Below are positions 15,692 to 22,033 of a stretch of DNA of 22,033 bases, piece by piece. This stretch comes from DATKWS01 sp035529435 (lineage in GTDB: Bacteria; Krumholzibacteriota; Krumholzibacteriia; Krumholzibacteriales; Krumholzibacteriaceae). Location of the stretch: NCBI GenBank assembly GCA_035529435.1, contig DATKWS010000137.1, positions 1 through 22,033 on the forward strand. Reading direction: 5' to 3'. The translations under genes and the position numbers were made by a program. The stretch's first letter is position 1. Each line of letters starts with the position of its first letter. The notes beneath the pieces were generated by a model, which had not been told where the DNA came from, made no database searches, and saw only the letters and a list, made by a program, of their open reading frames with translations.

Positions 15692-17785
15692 TCACTCCTT
15701 GAGCGTATCGAGCGCGCGCCCGGTCGCCTCGAGCATCGCCTCCGCCCCGACCGGTTCGCCGGTCGCATTCTCCATCCAGAGATCCGGGGCGACGTTGCCC
15801 GCTCTCGCCATCCGCTCGAACTCACCGCCTATGTTTCCCGCCTTTGTCATCTGCTCACGCACCTGCACGAGTATCAGGTGGCCCAGCGCGTAATCGGGCA
15901 GATAGAGCTGCGAGTGAATGATGTGCGAGTAGATCGCGAAGAGCGTGACGTCTTTCTCTCCGAACACGGGAGCGTAATAGCTGTTCCAAACATCCCGCGC
16001 GATCTCCATCACCGCCGTCCTCAGCTCCGCGGGGGTGGCGTCGGGATGATCGTACATCCAGTGCCAGATCTTCATGTCGACCAGCGATACACCGGTGATC
16101 TCGTACATCATCCAGAAATCGTGGAGCGCCTTGATCGCTTCATCGGTCTTGTCCACCGGGATATCGAGGTCGAGAAGCATCAGATCCTGCTCCTGGAAGA
16201 CATAGGCGAACGCCTCGGTGAAGGCCGTGTTCGGCACGCCCCTGAGGAGCGTGTAATCGATGTCGTCGAGCGATATCACCTGCTCCACGTTGTGCCCCAT
16301 CTCGTGGACGGCGATGTTGAATCCCTTGTAATCCATCCCGCCCGCCCCGACGCGCGTGCGCAGACGTGCCTTCTGCCCGCGCATCTCGCCTCCCCATGCG
16401 TGACCCGACCCGCGGGCCGGCTCGACGAGTATGTTGCCCGCGAGGAATGCCGCCCGCTCTTTCGTGAAACCAAGTTTCTCGAGCATTCTCGGCATGTCAT
16501 TACGGTATGCGTCGGGAGTCGGGTATCGTTTCGATACTATTTCGTCGAGTTCATCCGGCCCGTACGCGCCGGTGGTCCGGAATCCATTGTACCAGATATC
16601 GAATGGTTCGAGCGGCCGGCCGAGTCGAGCCTCGATGAGTTTCGCCACCCTCGACACGAGTGGTGAGGAAACGATCTGCACGAACATCTCCTCCACCTGT
16701 TCCTCCGGTATCTCCCGGTCCTCGTCGAACCGTCTCGCGATGTGTGTCGGCGCGGACGGTGAGTACGGATCGACCATTCGCGCGGCGAGGAACGTATTGA
16801 GCAACATGCGGTAGCGGGTGTCCGGCTCCGGTGCGTTCGTGACCTTCATATCCGCCGGCGCCTGAATATCGGAATCTGTCACGGCCGCCGGCGTAACCTC
16901 GTTTGTGTAGGGATTCCAGTCGGCGAGCGGATTGTCGACGGCAACGGCGGGGATCGTCTGGTCGACGATGCGCTCCATGACCTTCACGATCATACGTTGT
17001 TTATCCATTCCGTGCTCGCGGTCCGCATAGTTCGCCTTCAACTCGTCGCGGAGATTCCAGTGCGAGAGGAGGCGGAGCTTCGGCGGGAAGAGCCGCCGTC
17101 CCTCGTTATCCAGCAGGTGGTGCATCCAGATGTTATAACCGGCGATGTAATTGTCCGCATCGGCATAGGCGCGCGCGATGGCGAGGTTCACATCGGCGGG
17201 GATGCGCTTCGAGAAGCGCTGTGCGAGGCGCGCCTCGGCCCACTGCCGCCGTGTCCACTTCTTCCCGTCGATCAAGCGCTCCTCCAGCGTGGTCAGGGGG
17301 AAATTGAGGAGAACGGCGAATACCAGCTTGTTCGCGAAGAAATCGTCCGTGATGTGCGCGGCCGGCGCGTATCCGGCAAAGACCTCGTCGAACGGGTAGT
17401 ACGGGCCGAGGTCTTCGAGATCGACCTGCCGGTGGAACGCGAGCACGATCGCGTTCATGTGCCCGTCGAGGGCTTCGAGGAGGTTCTCGAAACGCACGAA
17501 CATCGCATCGCGCATCTCCGCGTCTTCGGCGAAGTTCATGCGAACGAACTCTTCGAACGCCTCCCTCCCGCCATCCCCATCACGCCAGAAATCGGCCACC
17601 TGCTGCATCCCGCGCTGGAGGAGAGCACGCTGCCCTTCTCCGTATTTCTCGACGATCTCCGTCTCGAGGGCCGTCATGGCCCCCTTGATCCATGCAGGGC
17701 GTTCCGCCCCCGCGTATACAAAGGGTACCACCGAAAGGAGCAGGATGATCGCCGTCAGTGCAATACGCCGCGCGTGCTTTGTCAT
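15692..17785 (-). CDS. Secreted zinc metallopeptidase, HExxH...E (gluzincin, M3-like)
   Basis: A 697-residue exported protein. The start at 17785 has AAGGAGA seven bases upstream and opens a clear signal peptide (MTKHARRIALTAIILLLSV, cleavage probably after VYA). The longer open frame upstream lacks both features. The zinc site is AVHEMGHNVEQ with His494, Glu495 and His498, and the third ligand is probably Glu524 in TAFTEAFAYVFQE, 26 residues later, a gluzincin arrangement resembling M3 oligopeptidases. The long N-terminal half is mostly helical, as in M3 enzymes. The exact peptidase family is uncertain. It lies 115 bases after a secreted amidase and 52 bases before a DUF169 gene, all on the same strand. 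A role in digesting external peptides is inferred. Confidence 0.82.
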   Translation of the reverse strand: MTKHARRIALTAIILLLSVVPFVYAGAERPAWIKGAMTALETEIVEKYGEGQRALLQRGMQQVADFWRDGDGGREAFEEFVRMNFAEDAEMRDAMFVRFENLLEALDGHMNAIVLAFHRQVDLEDLGPYYPFDEVFAGYAPAAHITDDFFANKLVFAVLLNFPLTTLEERLIDGKKWTRRQWAEARLAQRFSKRIPADVNLAIARAYADADNYIAGYNIWMHHLLDNEGRRLFPPKLRLLSHWNLRDELKANYADREHGMDKQRMIVKVMERIVDQTIPAVAVDNPLADWNPYTNEVTPAAVTDSDIQAPADMKVTNAPEPDTRYRMLLNTFLAARMVDPYSPSAPTHIARRFDEDREIPEEQVEEMFVQIVSSPLVSRVAKLIEARLGRPLEPFDIWYNGFRTTGAYGPDELDEIVSKRYPTPDAYRNDMPRMLEKLGFTKERAAFLAGNILVEPARGSGHAWGGEMRGQKARLRTRVGAGGMDYKGFNIAVHEMGHNVEQVISLDDIDYTLLRGVPNTAFTEAFAYVFQEQDLMLLDLDIPVDKTDEAIKALHDFWMMYEITGVSLVDMKIWHWMYDHPDATPAELRTAVMEIARDVWNSYYAPVFGEKDVTLFAIYSHIIHSQLYLPDYALGHLILVQVREQMTKAGNIGGEFERMARAGNVAPDLWMENATGEPVGAEAMLEATGRALDTLKE

Positions 17786-17827
17786 TGTCTTCTCCTTGCC
17801 TTTTACCCGGAAACGTGCATCGCCGTC

Positions 17828-17872
17828 ATGCACCCATCCGTCCGTACGGACGGGACGATTATTGTGGTGCAT
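17828..17872 (-). repeat. Nested inverted repeats between amidase and metallopeptidase genes
   Basis: The centre is a perfect 16-base palindrome, CCGTCCGTACGGACGG (17838-17853). It is enclosed by a second inverted repeat, ATGCACC (17828-17834) and GGTGCAT (17866-17872). It lies in the 115-base gap after the amidase stop and 43 bases before the peptidase ATG. No T-tract follows, so it is not a classical terminator. An operator or an RNA processing or attenuation structure would fit. Confidence 0.5.
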
Positions 17873-17900
17873 TCGAAGCGCGATTGCAACCGTATTTACG

Positions 17901-19562
17901 TCAGCGGAACAGCGGCGGATGCGTCTCATCGAAATCCGTCGCATCCTGGTAGGTCTGCGCCACCGCGATGAGCGTCCCCTCGTCGAATAGCTTCCCGATG
18001 AAACTGATGCTGACGGGGCTTCCCTCATCGTTGAAACCGTTCGGCACGACGACGCAGGGATGCCCGGTGAGATTGGTGAGCAGCAGGTTGTTCCCGCCGA
18101 ACGACGGCACCACGTAGACATCGACATCGAGCTGTTCCATCTCCTGCATGATCAGGTAGCGAATCCGGTTGGCCTGGATATACTCGACGGCGGGGATGAA
18201 ACGCGAGGAGCGGAATACATTCGGCCAGGCGTTCTTTATCTGGCGCACCATCAGTTCGTCCCTTCCGGAGCGCGTCAACTCGTCGAAGGCCGCGGACGCC
18301 TCCGCGCTGAGGATGAACGCGAGAGCTTCGACCGGGTAAGCGGGCAGCGTGATCGGTATCAGCTCGGCTCCCAGCGTGCGAAGTGTCTCGAGTGTCGCCG
18401 CGTCGGTTTCCCGCTGGGGGTAATCCTCTTCGAACAGTTCCTTCACGTAACCGATCCGCACCGCCGAAAGATCGATCTCGTGATCGTACGAGAACGGCAG
18501 ATCCATAACCGTACGATCGATGCCGTCCGGCCCCCTGATCGCATCGAACACGATCGCGCAATCCTCCGCCCGGCGGCAGATCGGCCCGATCTTGTCCATC
18601 GACCAGGAGAGCGCCATCGCCCCCGCGCGGCTCACGCGCCCGAAGGTCGGCCTGAGTCCCGTCGCACCGCACCGCGTGCAGGGGGATACGATTGAGCCCC
18701 ACGTCTCCGTGCCGATCGCGAAGGCGACGAGACCCGCCGCAGTCGCCGAGGCCGGACCGGCGGACGAGCCACTCGATCCCCGTTCGGGATTCCACGGGTT
18801 GCGCGTCATGCCCCCGTACCATACATCCCCCCAGGCAAGCGCGCCGAGCGTGAGTTTTGCGACGAGGACGGCACCGGCCTCCTCGAGCTTCCGGATCACC
18901 GTCGCGTCGGTGTCGATCACCTGATCCTTGTACGGCATCGCACCCCACGTGGTCTTGTATCCCTTCACCGCCAGCAGGTCCTTGGCGCCGTATGGAATTC
19001 CGTGCAGTAAACCGCGGTACGTTCCCGCTGCGATTTCCTCATCGGCACGCCTCGCCTGCTCGAGCGCCAGCTCCTCGGTAAGGGTGATCACGCACTCGAG
19101 CCGCGGTCCGTACCGCTTCAAGCGGTCGAGATACATCCGCGTAAGTGCCGTGGAGGTGATCTTCCGTGTGCGTATAAGCTCGGCCAGATCCCGTATGGAG
19201 CGAAACGCGAGTCCCTCGATATCGTCGGGAATCGACACATCCGTGGGCGGCCCCACGTCGACCCCTTCGAAAGCGCCCTCGGACATGAACGGCAATCCGT
19301 CCGGCAATGGATCAAAGTCCAGCGCCGGCGCCACGCCGTTCTCCAGCGCTACCGTCCGGAGCTTCATGTAGCTTTCCAGGTTGTCCGAAGCATCGTCGAT
19401 CATCGAGTCACGTTCCTCCGGAGTGAATGTGAGGCCGATGATCTTCTCCGCGGCCTCGAGCGCTTTCGTGGTGATGGAGGACCCATTCTTTTCCTGACCG
19501 AGAGCCCAGCCGCCCGCCGCCGCGATGGCGACAATCAAGACCGCTTTCAGTACCGTGCGCAT
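17901..19562 (-). CDS. Secreted amidase (amidase signature family)
   Basis: A 553-residue Ser-cisSer-Lys hydrolase with a signal peptide (residues 1 to about 22). It hydrolyses an amide bond of unknown substrate. The catalytic lysine is Lys194 in GIPYGAKDLLAVKG. The signature SSGSSAGPASATAAGLVAF gives Ser266 as the cis-serine, and Ser290 in GTETWGSIVSP is the nucleophile. About 110 residues precede the amidase domain, more than in GatA, and contain a helical region without recognisable motifs. Export and the absence of gatB and gatC rule out a tRNA amidotransferase subunit. AAGGAGGGGGTGAT directly before the ATG is a very strong ribosome site. It is the first of three same-strand genes with the metallopeptidase and DUF169 protein. 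Confidence 0.92.
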   Translation of the reverse strand: MRTVLKAVLIVAIAAAGGWALGQEKNGSSITTKALEAAEKIIGLTFTPEERDSMIDDASDNLESYMKLRTVALENGVAPALDFDPLPDGLPFMSEGAFEGVDVGPPTDVSIPDDIEGLAFRSIRDLAELIRTRKITSTALTRMYLDRLKRYGPRLECVITLTEELALEQARRADEEIAAGTYRGLLHGIPYGAKDLLAVKGYKTTWGAMPYKDQVIDTDATVIRKLEEAGAVLVAKLTLGALAWGDVWYGGMTRNPWNPERGSSGSSAGPASATAAGLVAFAIGTETWGSIVSPCTRCGATGLRPTFGRVSRAGAMALSWSMDKIGPICRRAEDCAIVFDAIRGPDGIDRTVMDLPFSYDHEIDLSAVRIGYVKELFEEDYPQRETDAATLETLRTLGAELIPITLPAYPVEALAFILSAEASAAFDELTRSGRDELMVRQIKNAWPNVFRSSRFIPAVEYIQANRIRYLIMQEMEQLDVDVYVVPSFGGNNLLLTNLTGHPCVVVPNGFNDEGSPVSISFIGKLFDEGTLIAVAQTYQDATDFDETHPPLFR

Positions 19563-19828
19563 ATCACCCCCTCCTTTCGGGCAAATGATTGTATGTTATT
19601 ATATATCATGTCTTCATAAGGACGAAACCCAAACAAAATAAAGGCGAAAACCAAACAAAACATGCCGGAACATTTAATCTCTCATACAGAACTACCATTC
19701 TCTTAATCATAAGTATAAAGACCATAGCGGTATCTATTGAAATTTGTTGCATTATTATTGCCCATATGATAAGATTGTTTTATTAAAAACCCTTCTCAAT
19801 TCTATATACCCTGGAAGGAGGTATAAGT
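19563..19828. promoter_or_regulatory. AT-rich divergent intergenic region between amidase and lipoprotein genes
   Basis: These 266 bases are far more AT-rich than the genes on either side. On the minus strand TATAAT (19598-19603) is a possible -10 box for the amidase, without a good -35. On the plus strand several TTG... / TA...T pairs are possible and none stands out. CCAAACAAAA occurs twice within about 30 bases around 19630-19660. AAGGAGGT at 19815-19822 serves the lipoprotein. A 65-codon open frame at 19589-19786 is low-complexity, lacks a ribosome site and is probably not a gene. Confidence 0.5.
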
Positions 19829-21439
19829 ATGAAGCGGCTTTTACTGTATTTCGCGGCCACATTGCTGGTTCTGACTATATTCGGCTGTTCGAATACTCAG
19901 AATCCGGCCGAGGAGTCGACACCACTCTTCAACGAAATGCGACTGCGGCCTTCGATCACCCTGTTCACCGAAACACTCGGTGAGATCGGGATCCCGGTGG
20001 CGGAAGGCTCCGGTATCGTCGCGGCCGGTGTCGGGCTGGTCGGAGATCCGGCAGTCACGCAGCCCGGCCAGATCAATATCACCGTCCCCGGAGACGTGAA
20101 GCAGGTGCTGCTCTTCTGGGAAGGTCAGTACAACGGCAGTGGAACCGACGGCGAGATCGTCGTCGACGGCTTTGCGGTGACCGGCACTCTGGTCGGAGGG
20201 CCGACGAAGTTCTTCGGCAATGCGTGGAGCTCGACGCAGAGGGCCGACATAACCTCGCTCGGCCTCGTCAATCCGGGCTTGAATACGCTCACCGTAGAGG
20301 GCATGGACTTCACATACATGAACCCTGACTACCAGAACAACGGAGTCGGCGTATTGGTCGTCTATGACGATGGATCGGGCCTCGCGGAGATCGGGATCAA
20401 GGAGGGGAACGACTGCGCGTACTACACGTTCACTCCTCCGCTCGATACCACCGAGCCGCAGACCTTCTACTTCGCATCGGCCACGGAAACGCGGTATGCT
20501 ACCCTGATTCTGTTCGCGGGAAGTGCCTTGACAAACAGACCGAACGTCATAGAGGTAACGATCGAGAGTGCGGTCACACGATTCATTGACATCTTCCAGG
20601 ACTTCGACGGCCCCCAGTGGGATACCGAGACGCTCACGATCGAGATCCCGGCAGGTGTGATGTCGATGACCGTCCAGGCGCTGTCCGAGAAGGATCCGGC
20701 CAGCGTATTGACCGGAGCTCCCGCGTCGTTGACCTGGCTGGCGGCGGCGCTGGCGGTCCCGATCGAAGAAGTCGAGGAACCACTCGGCTGCCGCGTTACC
20801 GGCGGGGGCGTCGATGAAACGGGGAACTGGGACGGCACGCTCGCCAAGGGACTGGACGGCAGCAGAAACATGGTAAACCGGTACCAGTTCGGCGGCCAGG
20901 CCGGCGCCTCGACGGCCCTCCCGCCGCAGCCGAGCGGCGAGTGGACCCACCACCAGCAAAAAGGGCCTTTCGGCAGCTTCGTTTTCCACGGTGGGACATC
21001 GAGCGCACCCGCGGGCACGGCGATCATGGAGATCTCGTGCAGCGATCCGGGGAACTGCGATCCCGCCCGGGAAGCGCCGTCCAAGCAGATCGATTTCGCC
21101 GGTATCGGCGTATTCAAGAGCATCAAGCAGTTCACGCCGGCGCTGGAAAACGTGATCATCGGTGAGAGCCTCCACTGGTTCGAGGTCAACATCGACGATC
21201 TCGGTGAGCCGGGAAAGGGAAAGCCCGCTGAGGTCGAGGACGCGTATTGCCCGGAGATGGGATTCGGCATCAACGGAGAACCCGGCGGTGGATTCGAGAA
21301 GTGCGACTGCCCGGACTTCTACCGGATCAAGATTTACGCCGGTCCATCGAACCTCTCCGACGTAATATATGAAGTCTACGGTTACGTCGACGGCGGAAAC
21401 CTACAGATCCATCCCCTGACGGGTCACGATCTGCACTGA
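19829..21439 (+). CDS. Large lipoprotein with C-terminal VTGGG-type domain
   Basis: A 536-residue protein with a lipoprotein signal: charged MKR, hydrophobic core and a lipobox ending IFGC with Cys20 as the lipid site (the Phe at -2 is unusual). Residues about 60-320 look like an all-beta extracellular domain (VKQVLLFWEGQYNG, LNTLTVEGMDFTYMNP, GVGVLVVYDDGSG). From Cys321 (CRVTGGG) a second domain runs to the end, with YRIKIYAG and a closing NLQIHP. Similar VTGGG...FRIKI domains occur in secreted proteins of several bacterial groups, to my knowledge without defined function. Cysteines at 321, 404, 410, 474, 492 and 494 could form disulfides or bind metal. AAGGAGGT precedes the start and a terminator follows. 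It appears to be a single-gene unit. I cannot assign a function; a surface structural or binding role is likely. Confidence 0.75.
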   Translation: MKRLLLYFAATLLVLTIFGCSNTQNPAEESTPLFNEMRLRPSITLFTETLGEIGIPVAEGSGIVAAGVGLVGDPAVTQPGQINITVPGDVKQVLLFWEGQYNGSGTDGEIVVDGFAVTGTLVGGPTKFFGNAWSSTQRADITSLGLVNPGLNTLTVEGMDFTYMNPDYQNNGVGVLVVYDDGSGLAEIGIKEGNDCAYYTFTPPLDTTEPQTFYFASATETRYATLILFAGSALTNRPNVIEVTIESAVTRFIDIFQDFDGPQWDTETLTIEIPAGVMSMTVQALSEKDPASVLTGAPASLTWLAAALAVPIEEVEEPLGCRVTGGGVDETGNWDGTLAKGLDGSRNMVNRYQFGGQAGASTALPPQPSGEWTHHQQKGPFGSFVFHGGTSSAPAGTAIMEISCSDPGNCDPAREAPSKQIDFAGIGVFKSIKQFTPALENVIIGESLHWFEVNIDDLGEPGKGKPAEVEDAYCPEMGFGINGEPGGGFEKCDCPDFYRIKIYAGPSNLSDVIYEVYGYVDGGNLQIHPLTGHDLH

Positions 21440-21482
21440 TGAAACACGGCCCGCGGATGGCCGGCACGGCGGTTACATACGA

Positions 21483-21515
21483 GCGAGGGGGTGTGACGTC
21501 GCCCCCTCGCTTTTT
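21483..21515 (+). terminator. Rho-independent terminator of the lipoprotein gene
   Basis: GCGAGGGGG (21483-21491) and CCCCCTCGC (21502-21510) form a perfect nine-pair stem with a ten-base loop, followed by TTTTT. It lies between the convergent lipoprotein and LOG-like genes and serves the plus strand. Confidence 0.9.
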
Positions 21516-21540
21516 CATGTGCGCGTCGGTTTGTTTGTCG

Positions 21541-22033
21541 TTATTTATTTTCGATGACCGCCAGGACGAATTCTTTTATGTTCCCGAAATCTTCAGTGAC
21601 CGGCACATCCGGCGGCGCCTCCATGCCATCATCCCTTCTGTCGCTGAACAGGATGACCGGTGTACCGTATCTCACGGCGAGCGCCATCTCGCTCTCCGTA
21701 CCGGCGGCGCCGGGTAGGGCGACGAGCACATCGGAGCTCAATATATTGATATGATTCCGCGACATCGGATCGGTGCCGAGACGCCCACTCAGGGGGAGGT
21801 GCGTGAAAATCGGTATCTCGACATACCGGTTGGGGTAACCCGCCTTCGGATTGCAACGCCCTTCGCCGGCCGTTCCCGGAATGATGCCGATGACGAGCCC
21901 GCGTCGATCAGGTACATCGTGGAAGGCACGGCTCACGCTCTCCATCACACCGCCTCCCCCACCGGTCAGGAGGTGCACCCCCTGCCGGGCGAGCCATTCG
22001 CCGAGGGGTTCCGCCTTCGCCGTGTGCGGTTCG
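21541..22033 (-). CDS. LOG/TIGR00725-like nucleotide-binding protein (5' end cut by window edge)
   Basis: The reading frame is open to the right edge, so the true start lies outside; a GTG near 21978 is internal. The visible 163 or so residues contain the glycine-rich turn LLTGGGGGVMESV, IIPGTAGEG, the segment RNHINILSSDVLVALPGAAGTESEMALAVRYGTPVILF and a short C-terminal tail. PGAAGTESE matches the PGGxGTxxE motif of the SLOG/lysine-decarboxylase-like Rossmann fold with a changed second glycine. Relatives include TIGR00725 and molybdenum-cofactor-carrier-like proteins and, more distantly, cytokinin-activating LOG phosphoribohydrolases. The glutamate is kept, but I would not claim LOG activity. 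It is convergent with the lipoprotein gene. Confidence 0.8.
   Translation of the reverse strand, partial: EPHTAKAEPLGEWLARQGVHLLTGGGGGVMESVSRAFHDVPDRRGLVIGIIPGTAGEGRCNPKAGYPNRYVEIPIFTHLPLSGRLGTDPMSRNHINILSSDVLVALPGAAGTESEMALAVRYGTPVILFSDRRDDGMEAPPDVPVTEDFGNIKEFVLAVIENK

Noticed and set aside
17901..19562. GatA subunit of the tRNA amidotransferase
   Set aside because: The protein has a signal peptide and an N-terminal extension, and no gatB or gatC is nearby.
19589..19786. A 65-codon frame in the AT-rich gap before the lipoprotein
   Set aside because: No ribosome site, low-complexity Lys/Asn/Ile-rich composition due to AT-rich DNA, no family match.

Overview
The window looks like a chromosomal segment of a GC-rich, Gram-negative-type bacterium. 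Several products carry Sec signal peptides or a lipobox, the coding DNA is visibly GC-rich, the promoters sit in short AT-rich gaps, and strong Shine-Dalgarno sites precede most starts. I cannot fix the phylum. The gene mix (SDR-type threonine dehydrogenase, a membrane pyrophosphatase of the K+-dependent sequence type, RtcB/archease, many secreted hydrolases) would fit an uncultured heterotroph of the FCB or candidate-phylum type, but that is a guess. I saw no tRNA, rRNA, CRISPR array, transposon or phage genes.

Layout. 1-1694 (-): gamma-glutamyltranspeptidase, running off the left edge. 1695-2009: divergent promoter region. 2010-5029 (+): a secreted beta-propeller/transglutaminase-like protein followed closely by a radical SAM protein. 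5045-8140 (-): an operon ychF, archease, rtcB, with a strong promoter and a 5' hairpin. 8330-9178 (-): an exported protein of four YHS/TRASH-like units with a Cys/His-rich tail; its promoter carries two small inverted repeats. 9376-11358 (-): membrane ion-pumping pyrophosphatase. 11457-12350 (-): NadE-type NAD synthetase. 12569-14773 (+): threonine dehydrogenase and 2-amino-3-ketobutyrate CoA ligase, with a near-ideal promoter and a strong terminator. 14878-19562 (-): secreted amidase, secreted HExxH metallopeptidase and a DUF169 protein in a row. 19829-21439 (+): a large lipoprotein ending in a terminator. 21541-22033 (-): a LOG/TIGR00725-like protein running off the right edge.

How the genes fit together. 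Three secreted hydrolases (GGT, metallopeptidase, amidase) together with the Tdh/Kbl threonine-to-glycine pathway suggest growth on peptides and amino acids. NadE releases pyrophosphate and the adjacent HppA can turn pyrophosphate into an ion gradient. YchF, archease and RtcB form a translation/RNA-repair cluster. The least explained parts are the propeller-transglutaminase plus radical SAM pair, the multi-YHS protein with its promoter palindromes, the nested palindrome between amidase and peptidase, and the large lipoprotein. None is proven to be a new system.
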